From: Eublepharis macularius
Lineage: Eukaryota > Chordata > Lepidosauria > Squamata > Eublepharidae
Assembly (NCBI RefSeq): GCF_028583425.1
Contig: NC_072798.1
Location: forward strand, 12,588,501-12,652,500
Length of the DNA: 64,000 nucleotides
Direction of reading: 5' to 3'
Shown: positions 41,501 to 64,000 of the stretch, piece by piece
Layout: every line of letters starts with the position of its first letter
Position numbering within the stretch: the first letter of the stretch is position 1
Translations under genes and position numbers: made by a program
Notes under the pieces: generated by a model
Told to the model about the DNA's origin: nothing
Seen by the model: only the letters and a program-made list of their open reading frames with translations
The model's database searches: none

Positions 41501-43870
41501 GCTAGTAAGCAAAGGGGAAAGAGCTATTCGGTCACCAATTACTGATTAAAGTACTTTTTTTTTTTTGCAGTTTTCTGCCTTTTGCCTGTTGCTGCCTCCA
41601 GTTTTAAAAGGCACTTGAGTTAAATTTTTAAAATCCCTTTTACATGTGACTTACTATTTAGATGTCTCAGTGTCCCTTTGCTGTCTGCTCATTGTGGTCA
41701 TCATGAATTTGCTTCCCCCTGTGTTTACTGAAGGCAGTGGATGTATACCTCTGCAATTTGATTTTTATTCTGAGCTGATTAGCACTGGTAGGCCATGACA
41801 TCAGGAATAGTATCTAATCATTGAAATGGAAATGGCACCCGTTCATAATGGTGTAATGGGGTAATTTTGCCAGTTTCGTTTTAAAAAGAAAACAGCAACC
41901 GTGGTAAGCCATTAAGGATTAACAACCAAAACTGCAACAACTACAGTTGCAGTGGCCTAGTCTTGTAGAATAAGTGGCCACTGCATTCTCATCATGAGCT
42001 TCACCAGCAACAATCTGATCGAGTGCTCTCATGTCTAATTGAGGGAGCTGAGCAACGTAAGTTTGCCAGACAATTGTGCTGGCGTTGAAGTTCACAGCAT
42101 GAGTAATATTGGCTGGTTATCTTTCTGTAAAGTTTGCAAGTGGGACAAAGTGTTTGGATTTGTTTTTGTCTTTGCAGAAACACGCAGCCAAAATACAAAC
42201 CCTTTAACACTTTCTGAAGCGGCAGCATTATTTCTTTCCACTCTACGGAAAGCACAAGATGAAGGTAAGAGCATGTTTTGCTCTACTCGTTCCTTGGCAT
42301 TTTATTGTAAATGCAGACATGCTTGTTATTTCATGGGGTTGGATCATTTGGAACTTTCCTGCGGATGGTGACGACTTCCTGTTAGTGCTGCCATGCCAAA
42401 CCATAGAGTTTCTGGTGATTCCTAGAGCTACCCTATGTCACTTCTGGACCTTACTGCCCTTCCGTAATGTAGTTGGCATAGTCTGGAAGCAAAATGCTTC
42501 TAATATAAAACCACTTTATACTGTGTTGGACTGTTTGTACGTGTAACTGTACTGTCTACTCCAGTGGGTTTCAGTCTTTCCGGAACTGGACCTCACCTTC
42601 TCCAACCAGGCAACAACATGGGTCCCACTGAGCTGCAAATCTTGTGATACTGGAGTCACATGATAGGAAGAGAAGGGGCTAGAGTTGTGACTTCTCTGAT
42701 GGGGTGGGGAATTCCATGCTGCATGTACAAGTGGAACATTGACAGACAATGTGAGCAGAACCACAAGTGACAAAAGGCACAGATTGGACACTTGTCAGCT
42801 TCCCTCAAGTTTTGATGGGAAATGTAGGCAGCTTGGCGGAATGTTGGACAAGTGACAGTTGAAAAGTCCATTGGACAGCCGTCGGAGAGCCAAGCTGCGA
42901 GACCAGGACGCCAACATTTCCCGCCAAAACTTGAGGGAAGCTGACCAGTGTCCAATCTGTGCCTTTTGTCACTTGTGGTTCTGCTCTGTGTTAGGTTGGG
43001 AAGTAGCCAGGCTATAGGAAGAGCGGGAACGCAGGAGATACTTCCACCAAAGATGATAGGTTGGGCCCAATTTAAGGGGGGGTGGGCAGCAGATTGTTCC
43101 CAGGGCACCATTCAGTCAGCCCATACTATTGCTTTTCTCCAGGGTAATTTTTAGAGCAATTTTTCCACATTTATCTTGCCTTGTATTGCATGTGGAATCT
43201 GTGGTATTCACAGTGAACTTACATTTCTTAGGACACAGTGCCAGGTTTCAGGATGTATGAATATGTCCCCTCACCTGAAAAAACTGCACCAGTCTTGTCA
43301 CAGCATTTGGCTTCCCTTCTAATTCCCTGGAGTCAGGAAGTGTGTTTAGTTGAAACATCAATGAGAACATTAATTTCAGTAATAATGCAAGTACGCTTTA
43401 TAGCACAGTCGGTAGAATTCTTCTTAAGAACCATGTGTTCCCATATAAACATACCTGTCTATTAAGATTCTCCTTAGATGTGTTTTTTTGTGTACCCCTA
43501 CTGTCTGAAGTAAGGCAGGTGGCTTCTCGTACAGTGGGACGAAAACTGTGGACATCCTTTTTCAGGGAGGTCTAGCTTGCTCTTTCCTCCTTAGCTTTTA
43601 GACGGCAAGCCAAAGTGGCTGTTTTATCAAAGAGTTTTGAGGATATTTGACTGTCTAGGTTTGGAGTCCGAAGGAGGACATCAGATAAAGATTTGAATTC
43701 AGGAACTGCAGGAAAAGGTGGACCTTCAGATAATCTGGTAGCCACCTTCACTGATTCTTTCTGTAGCTACCATGAATGGTATATCCTTTTGTCTGTTTTT
43801 CCCCCCCACAGATGAAGAAGAGGCCAATGAGAAACCTGGATACATTGCCGATGGCCTATTAAACTGGTGA
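35590..43870 (+). CDS. SPX: spexin prohormone (neuropeptide Q), complete, six exons
   Basis: Six exons splice with perfect phase into 117 codons (human about 116), from ATG at 35590 to TGA at 43868. The order is a signal peptide (MKGLHRGTATALALLLSAS...), a dibasic site RR, the mature peptide NWTPQAMLYLKGAQ, then GRR for cleavage and C-terminal amidation, and a C-terminal propeptide ending GLLNW as in human. The mature 14-mer is identical to the human peptide as I recall it. Spexin is a secreted ligand of galanin receptors GALR2/3 involved in feeding, metabolism and reproduction; that role is known of the family, not shown here. The start was chosen because MKG at an exon junction matches human MKGLRSLA. 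The gene faces the KASH-family gene on the left and converges on GYS2 on the right. Introns hold several nested DNA transposons. Confidence 0.96.
36213..36460 (-). mobile_element. BovB/RTE LINE 3' fragment
   Basis: On the minus strand the frame reads FGHIMRRQDSLEKSIMLGKV then KKRGRPKTRWLDPIKEA, the C-terminal end typical of BovB-type RTE LINEs in squamates. The end GTGCCGTCAAGTCG-type tail is shared with the Sauria SINEs. Confidence 0.75.
36617..36810 (-). mobile_element. short 5'-truncated L1 insertion
   Basis: GGGGGGACATGCCATTTTT is repeated at 36598-36616 and 36811-36829. Between them, on the minus strand, is an L1-like 3' end CTAATAAAAATTCTTTAAA, as at 16245-16275. Confidence 0.65.
37578..37658 (+). 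CDS. SPX: SPX signal-peptide exon
   Basis: Twenty-seven codons encode the hydrophobic core ATALALLLSASFISYSWS. The acceptor is ATTTCAG and the donor is CAG|GTAAGA. Phase is 0 at both ends. Signal-peptidase cleavage probably falls near SWS-IPQ. Confidence 0.93.
37844..38763. mobile_element. Harbinger-like element (GAGTGGAAATA ends), SPX intron, carrying a hAT insertion
   Basis: The ends GAGTGGAAATACAC and TCTATTTCCACTC are flanked by TTA on both sides (37841-37843, 38764-38766). Without the insertion it is about 470 bp, like the copy at 47769-48228. Confidence 0.75.
38190..38635. mobile_element. hAT-like MITE (CAGGGGTCATTTCG ends), nested
   Basis: The TIR CAGGGGTCATTTCG / CGAAATGAGCCCTG is flanked by an exact 8-bp duplication AATGTATG. 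It lies inside the Harbinger-like element of the SPX intron and is the complete relative of 9546-9860. Confidence 0.85.
38804..38861 (+). CDS. SPX: SPX mature-peptide exon
   Basis: The exon encodes GHFQRRNWTPQAMLYLKGA, holding the RR cleavage site and the first 13 residues of mature spexin. The acceptor is TATGCAG and the donor is C|GTAAGT. The last Gln of the peptide is completed across the junction (C + AG). Confidence 0.97.
39842..40000. mobile_element. Harbinger-like MITE, 159 bp, SPX intron
   Basis: The ends GAGCCAAGCTACAAGTGACG / GCTTGGCCC are flanked by TAA. It is a longer variant of the 118-bp group with duplicated GGAGCGCAAGT. Confidence 0.75.
40317..40740. mobile_element. hAT-like MITE, TAGGGTTGCC family, split by a SINE
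   Basis: TAGGGTTACCAACCTCAAGG to TTTGGCAACCCTA; a MIR-like SINE occupies 40386-40637. Confidence 0.7.
40386..40637 (-). repeat. MIR/CORE-like tRNA SINE, nested in a hAT MITE
   Basis: The antisense copy has an AACAACATTCGATTTATATA tail and a CTTAACCACTACACCAAACT head. Confidence 0.8.
41020..41082 (+). CDS. SPX: SPX exon with amidation and cleavage site
   Basis: After the split Gln codon the exon reads GRRFISEESQRKDLYDRLQL. GRR provides the amide donor and dibasic site, as in human (GRRFISDQSRRKDLSDR). The acceptor is ATTTCAG and the donor is TAG|GTAAGT. Confidence 0.96.
   Translation, partial: RVVDSSRRRARGRIFMTDCS
42178..42264 (+). CDS. SPX: SPX propeptide exon
   Basis: The exon reads TRSQNTNPLTLSEAAALFLS then TLRKAQDE, matching human PNPQLLTIPEAATILLASLQ. 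The acceptor is TTTGCAG and the donor is GAAG|GTAAGA. Confidence 0.95.
42753..42986. mobile_element. Harbinger-like MITE, GAGCAG subgroup, SPX intron
   Basis: The ends GAGCAGAACCACAAGTGACA and its complement are flanked by TGT on both sides. 58490-58723 is its close sister (same length). Confidence 0.75.
43812..43870 (+). CDS. SPX: SPX last coding exon
   Basis: The exon reads DEEEANEKPGYIADGLLNW and then TGA; the LLNW end is as in human. The acceptor follows a C-rich tract (CCCCACAG). The first clear AATAAA downstream is at 46048, about 2.2 kb away, so either the 3' UTR is long or a weaker signal is used. Confidence 0.94.
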
Positions 43871-44189
43871 AAAGTTCTCAACGTTCAATAGAAATGACCC
43901 TAGATGTATCTAGAACATATTTTCTTGTCTAAGAGGAAACCTCAGCTACTCCCATTCATCTCTTCAGCCCTTTTGCCTCAGCCACCCACTGTATCTTCTT
44001 AACATGAATTGCCCCGCAGTACGAATGCAACATAATTCATCGCTGTTGTTCAGCTTAGAAACTTGTTTTGCATGCACTTACTATGGCTCTGAGTTCATGT
44101 CCTTCATCATTGGTTTTTATTTCCTCTTTGGCTTTACAAACCTATCAAGGTAAAAGGACCACAAAAAAAAATTCCTAACCATCATGCAT

Positions 44190-44402
44190 TAGGGTTGCCA
44201 GCTCCAAGTTAGGAAATTCCTGAAGATCTGGGGGATGAAACCTGGAGAAAGTGGTGTTTGGGGAGGGAAAGGACCTTGGCATGGCATAATTCCATAGGGT
44301 CCACCCCAAAAGTAGCCATTTTCTGCAGGTGATCTCTGTGGCCTGGAGACCAGTTGTAATTCCAGGAGATCTCCAGCCACTACCTGGAGGCTGGCAACCC
44401 TA
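44190..44402. mobile_element. hAT-like MITE, TAGGGTTGCC family, with clean 8-bp duplication
   Basis: TAGGGTTGCCAGCTCC to CTGGCAACCCTA is flanked by exact TCATGCAT at 44182-44189 and 44403-44410. This copy defines the ends of the family. Confidence 0.85.
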
Positions 44403-46047
44403 TCATGCATGCATTGGTAGGTAAGGGGCTTCCAAAGCTTTGGTTGCTGAAAATTTGAAACGAAAAGAAATTGGCACAACAAAATTAGGTCAAACCTTCG
44501 ATTAATCTTTTCTCCTCCAACATTAGGCAATTCGGGGTGCCTGAGGGCAAATTTCAGCGACAACCATATAACTGTCTTTTTTATATGAGTGTAGCTAGCA
44601 TGGTTAATCGCAAAGAATCTTGGGAAATGTAGTTTGATGGGGACACTGAGATTCCACTGCTGGAAATCCCTCTTATAGAATCACAGTTCTCAGAGTGCCC
44701 CGAGACGAGAGAATACCCTATGCAGGCCTATTTTTATGGCTCTCCTTGCACAGAAAGAGAGGGCTGAAAAGAAGATCTGTAGGCATGGCTGTTTCGTCCA
44801 ATGACTTGTGAAAGCAGCAGCCACTACAGCCAGTGGCAGGCTTCTTGCTATAGAATGCCTCTTTATAGGGTATGGGCTGCATGGAACCAGGCTAAGTTGG
44901 GGCACGTAACAGTGCTTGGCTGGTTCCTTCATGTCTTTGCACCTTGCAGGTCACGGTTTTGGGAAAGAGTCAAGAGAGAGTTATTTTTTGTGGCCTATTG
45001 GACTTCGTGAGAACGTGCGTGCGGCATTTCAGTCTCAGCCGCCTGCTGTTGATTCTATGCACTGAAATGTCTATTTAGTCTATTACTGAGCTACAATGCG
45101 GTGCATGCAAAATAGGCACCTGCTTTCCATGATTTTCAGCACGAAGGGTGTGAAACTTTTTGCAAGAGATAGTTGGGGGATGCTCCTGTGCCTCGATCGA
45201 TTCATGGGTAGTTGACCAGTTGGAGTAGATCGGAGGCAGGGTTGTGAAAATGAAAATCAGTCCCACTGCAAGGAATGCAGTGCAGATGAACAACGTTCAC
45301 ATCTGGCTGTGCATCCAGATGTGGGCATAGTTCTTCCACATAATATTGCTTTCAGTAGATATATTCACATATAGATCCCCATTCACTCCCAATTAGTAGT
45401 ACCTTTGTGGAAGCGGAGCTGGTCTAGCGCACAGGTTTTATCATGCAGTTCTGGTAGGCAATGAAAACAACCACCCATTGTGGCAAGTCAAAGAATACCA
45501 ACTCCTTTCCCTGGGCAATACTGTCACAAAGTCAGCTTTGATTGGGTAGATAGTGCCAAGACATCATCGTATTTGTGATCCCTGATTGGCTAGAATTCGA
45601 CAGTGACCTACTACTTTCAAGTTACACCAAAAAAATATGAGCTGCTTGTACAAACAATGTTTGTGAATAACCATGAAGGAATACACAAAAAGTGAAAAGT
45701 TGTGGTTTGTTTGGTTTTTTTAATGTGTGCACATTCTCTTCTTCGGCCTTCCAAGAAAAACTTTGCAACACAAAATTTTGGTGCAACACTCTTTTAATGT
45801 ATCATTTTTAGTTTGCATATGACTCTGTGACCTTATTCTGTACTATTGATGCTTCAGTGTTTCTGGGTTTCCATCTGGCATTTTGTCTCTGTTAATGTCG
45901 AACTCAGTAAAAAGTTCAGCGGTAATTACTATGTCAGTTAAGTCAATTCTGGCTCACTGTGAACTGTACCAGAGACTGCGGACTGGGGCAATTATTATTA
46001 TACTTACGCAAGAGCTTGGGGGTTCCACTTCTGTTGATGGGCCACTT

Positions 46048-46053
46048 AATAAA
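46048..46053 (+). promoter_or_regulatory. possible polyadenylation signal for SPX
   Basis: AATAAA lies on the plus strand between the convergent SPX and GYS2 genes. An opposing copy (AATAAA on the minus strand) is at 46169-46174. Both are only candidates; nothing else in the sequence shows where either transcript ends. Confidence 0.2.
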
Positions 46054-47330
46054 AAATGATGGAAACAAATACGTCTGTTTCTTTGGCTCGTCTCCCCTCT
46101 TATCCTGAACTCTCGAGGCAGGTCAAAACAATTCACACAGAAACCAGAACGTCATAATAAGTTTATAGTTTATTAGGGATCTCTGGACTAGCTCAGACTG
46201 ATAAATGTTGTCTGAAATGGGTTAACAACAAAATCTTCAAGCTATTTCAAGTCCAATGTTTGAGGGTCGGGGGTGGTGGTGGCTGAAACTGACTGTTTGG
46301 AATACAAGATAAGCAGTGTGAGAAAAAGCCGAGATTTCCCCTTCAAATGTTTTAGCTGAAACCCCATTTTAGCGATTCTCTCATCAGGGCTGGATTCTTC
46401 AAATATTTCTAGGCTGTGGTCAGACTGGGTGACATGGTGGGAGGGAAACAAAAAAGGGAAACACAAGAAGAAACCAAGCTGGTTCTCAAACCATTATTGG
46501 GGGTCAGTTCGGAATAATTCCAAAGTGGATAGATCTGTAATTTCTAAAGGTTAATAAACAGCCAAAGATACGTCTGGTTAGTCCAGAACTGCATGGGAAG
46601 TTCATCCACCATCCCTCACCTGCACCCTGTGGCCTTCCAGGAGCATCTCTCCATTCCCTCTCTGCTACCCACACCTGCCCTAGGCTCTATGGGAGGCATT
46701 GGTCCTGCTTCCCCTCTACCTTCCCCCTTTCCTTCAACATTGTACCTCCTCTGTCCATCAGGTTTTTGCACCTCCACCTTCTTGGCCCAGTGTTGACTTT
46801 TCTCATTTACCTCCTTCCTGCCTTCCCACAAAGTCTCCCTGTCTGCCCAGCACTTCTTTTCCCTTGCTACCAAAAGCATACAACTTGTTCTGCGCATGGG
46901 CCCTGTACAAGGTTCACCTTACCAGCTCTCTTTTCTCAAAGGCCCTTTATGACTGCTCTTCTTGAGTCAGGGCTCTGTTTCCTTTCCCTGATTCCTTCTC
47001 CTCAGCCAACTTCCTACTTGGCCTCCTCCTCCTTCCTGCTCCTTGTATCGCTTCCCCTCAGCCTCCCTACTTAATCTAATACCACATTCCTGCTTATAGA
47101 GTATAGCTCCATTTGACTGTGGGTTGGATCCAGACTATATTTTCCACTAAAGCAATGGGGAGGAGTAATTTCTGCCAGGTCTTCCCTCCGCAGATCTGCA
47201 ATTTGGCCTTTGTGCCATTCCTGAGCACCCCCTGAGAAACATTTCAGGGAGAGATAAGTGGGCGGTAGCAGGAGGGGGCAGAAAAGGTCTGTCTCACTGA
47301 TAAGAGTGCCTTCCATTAGCAGAAAACTTA

Positions 47331-47765
47331 AGTCTCTCTCTACACGAGATGCCTAGACATGTGTTCGTCAAGTGTCAGGAGACACAATGTTAGCTGTAAG
47401 CATAATTTAAAAAAACAGAGCCGGCAGAGATCGCTCCTCAGAGGGTTTGTTAATTTCATCTCTGTGTCCCAAAGGCTCTGTCAATTTCACCTTTCCAGTC
47501 TAAAACTGTGTGGGATCGCAACCAGAGGGCAGAGAGGAATGGAAATGGGCTGCAGCTGCCTTCCAGACCTGGGCTTGGACCTGGAAAGGTGATAATGGGC
47601 TGAAGTTTCCCTTCTGGCATTTCACATTCCCTTCACACAGATCCAATGTATAGCAAAGCCTTTGCCCTGCCACCGGCTCTGTCTTTTTAAACTACCCTTC
47701 CTGGCTACCATTGCAGCTCCCAACACATGTTCTTCACGTGTCAGATGTCTCATGCAGAGAGACTC
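47331..47765. mobile_element. 440-bp inverted-repeat element, copy 2
   Basis: The ends AGTCTCTCTCTACACGAGAT and GCAGAGAGACTC are flanked by TTA. The interior is about as in copy 1. Confidence 0.7.
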
Positions 47766-47768
47766 TTA

Positions 47769-48228
47769 GAGTGGAAATACACATTACTAAACACCTGTGG
47801 AAGTTCAAATGCTAGATTTTATGTGTGGTCCTCCATTCACGCGCAACCTATTTTTGCTCGGTGCACGTGCATGCCGCTTTCATGGGATCGCCCTGTGTGT
47901 GATTGCATTTGCAAGTGAGTACACAGGACAGGGCGCCAATTCAGCTCTGGTTTTGCAGCGAGAACTCTCAGGGATGGATGGCTCCTCTTGACGTGCCAAT
48001 TTGCACTTATTTAAGGTGTGAGAAAGTGTCAAGATCTGCATTTCGATGAATGGATGTGGGAGGTGGGGGAAACTTGGAATTTTGGCAGTTTCAAACAGAG
48101 AAATTTTTTTGTCAATGATATCAAACGCGTGAATGTTTGAGTGACTGCATGGGAAGTCGGAGGGGGAAACACGTGAAATAAGGTTCACTTGAGCATCCTT
48201 AGGTACTTTGTAATGTCTATTTCCACCC
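47769..48228. mobile_element. Harbinger-like element (GAGTGGAAATA ends), uninterrupted copy
   Basis: GAGTGGAAATACACATTACT to GTCTATTTCCACCC is flanked by TTA (47766-47768, 48229-48231). It abuts the preceding element through one shared TTA. Confidence 0.75.
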
Positions 48229-49690
48229 TTAGTTTGGATCCAACCTTGTATCTCTCTCTCTCTCCCACACTGATCTTTCCCCTTACCTTGCAGAAATGGC
48301 ACCATTTGTCAGTATTCTAACTCCAACCAGTTAGAATGTCCAATTCCAGCCCACTAAAGCCTCCAACAAGTTGTTAGGAGGCAGTAGGGCTCCCAAGACA
48401 TGAATTGTTATCCAGCGCTTGTTCATAATGCTCAATTTTTCCTTAGAAGTAGGCCTTGTTGCTTTCAATGGCGCTTACCTGGAAACCAACATTTCCACAC
48501 AACCATTTTGGGTGCGTTTCATTTGCAGTCCTTAATCTTCCCTCAAATATTGCATTCGTGTTTTGGAGAAACTATTTTCCTAGCACTCAAAATGCACGGC
48601 TTTTGTACCTGGGGAAAAGGCATTTCCTTCCCCTGCTTTACACATTAACTACCAATAAAGCTGTTGCACGGGCTGCAGTTTTATCAGTGACTCAGCTCTT
48701 GTCGTCAGGCAAATTTTCAAGTGAGTAGGAGCCCACACGAAGGTGGCAACAGAAGGCTTGGTATGAGCTTGGCAGTCAAGGGAGCTGACATGTAATCCAG
48801 CAGGTAAGTCAAGAGGCAGGCAGGGGCAGTGAGGTGTGGTGGCTGCTCAGACCGAAGGGCAAGGCTCAAGACCAAGGTTTGGGAGGGTCAGGTGGCATCC
48901 CCTTGGTCCCTTGAGTCTCCTGAGCATTCCCACCATCTGCGGTAGTAGCATCTAAGTACAGCAGAGAGCAAGGAGCCCGTAACTGCCACAGTGATGCACA
49001 ATAAGGCATCTGGGGTTGGCTGCCAGAGGCCCTCTGTTCGAAACTCCATAGCACCTAATGCTCCATGCAGTAAACATTTGCTTGTAGTGCAGAAGATAAC
49101 AGACAAGAACCTGAACTATGAATCAAAATGATTGGGGGTGGATTCTAGTTCAAACCGAATATTCAGATCTTCGTTAAACAACTGAAAACAACTAAAAGTT
49201 CAGATCCGAACACAAAACTGGATATTCCATCATTCACTATCAAGAGAAATTTCCATTTTTTAAAAGTGTCCTTAGGAGGTTCTGTGTGTTGAAAGAACGT
49301 CCTCAAGTTCAGCTGAGAACAATTGACCAAAACTGTAAGTTCTGAAATTCAAATATTGGCTTGGAGCCAAACGGAGGGATCCAAATATGCCCTTCTGCTG
49401 ATGGACGGAGACTTCTGTAAGCAGAATTGCAGCTTTGGATCCAATTTAGATCCAGCCCGTTTTAGATTTTTGCAATCTGACTCGTAACATTTTGAAAATA
49501 TACCAGAAAGCAAATGAGATTTAATTTCACTTCACATCTGTGTATGATTCAATCTACGTTATACCTCTCCCATTTTGCTGGATCCTAGTCCGGGGGGAGA
49601 AAAAGAAGGATCGGGACAGGAGAGCAATTGTTCCCACCTTCTCTGTTGTAGGTCTAGGCTCATGGAAAGCATGATTTTTTCTGGGAAAAG

Positions 49691-49945
49691 AGGGCTTTTT
49701 TTCTGGGAAAAGAGGTGGTGGAACTCAGTGGGTTGCCCTCAGAGAAAATGGTCACATGGCTGGTGGCCCTGCCCCCTGATCTCCAGACAGAGGGAAGTTT
49801 AGATTGCCCTCCACGCCATGGCGCGGAGGGCAATCTAAACTCCCCTCTGTCTGGAGATCAGGGGGCGGGGCCACCAGCCATGTGACCATTTTCAAGAGGT
49901 TCCGGAACTCCGTTCCACCGTGTTCCAGCTGAAAAAAAAGCCCTG
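49691..49945. mobile_element. hAT-like MITE (CAGGGCTTTTTT family), duplicated left end
   Basis: GGGCTTTTTTTCTGGGAAAA to AAAAAAAAGCCCTG with the central hairpin. A second TTTTTTCTGGGAAAAGA lies just left (49675), and no 8-bp duplication is visible. Confidence 0.7.
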
Positions 49946-50889
49946 ATTGTTACAACAAAACTAAGAGTGTACAACTAATAAGAATCAAAAATCTAATCTA
50001 CACTAGGTGCAAACTGGAAGAAAGCCAGAAGATCATATTTGCTATGCTTAATGAGGTTGTGTGCTGGATTTGGAATTTGTCTTTCAACAATTTTGTTTTT
50101 TTCCCATTCAGATTACCATTCTGTCTTATAAAAAATTCTGTTAAGAAAGTACTGATTTTATCAATTTGACAAGATAAGGAAAACAAAAGCATCGTTTTAA
50201 GAAACGAGTCTAAGCCTGCTGCTGGTTTTAAATGATCAGAAATATATAAAGATGATCACCAACAAGTGTAGCAGGAAGTTGAAATCTGTACATATGTAAT
50301 CCAATAGACTTTGATTGCAGTCTGAAAATGGGAGTGTTGTCTCTCATTTTAACTGTGCCTCACAATAGTGGCTAAAAGACTTTTGAATTAGCCTCAGACT
50401 GACAGAAGAGGAATTTATAGGGGTGATCATGAGCATATCTGTACTTACAGAATGGAAGCTTAATTTATATATATGGCATTATAAAATGCTCAATGCATTT
50501 TGGTTTGTTTTAAAGACAGCAGCAGGCTTATTAGCTATACCAATAACAGTAGTTTTCTCTTCCCATAAACCTTCCATGTTTTCAGACAGTAGGACACTTT
50601 AATCCTGCCCTACCCATTTTCCAGCATCAGGGATACAAAAACAAAAGCCAGCATACAATCCTAATGTTTAATGTGCTCTTCTAAATGTCTTTTGCTACCT
50701 CCAATAAAGGGAGGGAAGGAAAACTATATCATCAAAACTATTTTAAAAGAAGCAGGACATGGAGATATTTCAGACATTTAGCTTACATAGCATCATGAAC
50801 ACTCCCCTAATGACTTGTGGTTGTCATTTGACCTTCAGGGTGATACGTGTACAGCTGAGCAGGTGGTGCCCATGCGAGGCCAGAGTTAA

Positions 50890-63662
<12,773 letters not shown>

Positions 63663-64000
63663 CTGCAGACACAATAAGGAAAGCCTTCTGGTGAAGAGGC
63701 AAGATGGCTTCAACAAGATCTTTACAATTCCATGTGAAGGGTGGCCTTCCTCCAGCCAGCATCGCAGGGACTTAAGCAGGAATTAATTCATACAGGATGC
63801 CACGTCATAATAAGCTGTGATCTGTCATGCTTTCCCATTGCATATAAACTATACTCATATAGCACCCCCCCACACTGCTAGACCTCTCATCTGTGAATTC
63901 TTAACTCCATGCGTGCAACACTAGACTCACACTTTTGCGCTGTAATCTAAGGGGGAAATTAGCAACTCTCACCTTAATAGTGCTTCATAGAGCTTTTTCC

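Larger units (their letters stand above)
43871..50889. other. region between convergent SPX and GYS2
   Basis: This holds both 3' UTRs, four or more mobile elements, and a pyrimidine-rich stretch at 46600-47080. No further gene is seen. Confidence 0.5.

Noticed and set aside
46616-46965. Overlapping frames on both strands at 46.6-47.0 kb
   Set aside because: Pyrimidine-rich sequence lacking stops by composition; no recognisable protein.

Overview
The window is nuclear DNA of a vertebrate, almost certainly a squamate reptile (a lizard, possibly a gecko). The evidence is its repeat set: 5S-rRNA-derived Sauria-type SINEs, a MIR/CORE-like tRNA SINE with an (AAC)n tail, BovB, CR1 and L1 LINE pieces, and very many short hAT- and PIF/Harbinger-like non-autonomous DNA transposons. 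Most of the sequence is intron or intergenic DNA. Nearly all exons are short and were found here from splice sites plus reading-phase agreement.

Three host genes are present. (1) From 28.5 kb down to 2.5 kb on the minus strand lie twelve phase-compatible exons of a KASH5/IRAG2 (LRMP)-family gene: a long Ser-rich N-terminal region, a degenerate EF-hand pair, then a long coiled coil. The C-terminal membrane/KASH end would lie left of the window. (2) From 35.5 to 43.9 kb on the plus strand is a complete six-exon spexin gene (SPX, 117 aa), with the mature peptide flanked by dibasic sites. (3) From 63.7 kb down to 50.9 kb on the minus strand are the last seven coding exons of liver glycogen synthase (GYS2); its 5' half is beyond the right edge. 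SPX and GYS2 converge tail to tail, as in the human 12p12.1 block. The KASH-family gene sits head to head with SPX.

The rest is a dense, nested record of mobile DNA. Eight copies of one MITE group (GRGCC/GAGCAG ends) have 3-bp target duplications of mainly TTA/TCA/TAA type. A TAGGGTTGCC-ended group and a CAGGG-ended group have 8-bp duplications typical of hAT. Four copies of a hairpin element share one fixed 3' end, have varying 5' truncation and 7-14 bp duplications, and carry a hammerhead-ribozyme-like core, so they look retroposed. A 46-bp minisatellite of about 26 units with no length variation fills part of a GYS2 intron.

The points most worth a second look are the hairpin retroposon with its ribozyme-like core, an extra base in a C6 run of the last GYS2 exon exactly between phosphorylation sites 3a and 3b, the KASH-family gene beside SPX, the 46-bp array, and two MITEs that abut across a single shared TTA.
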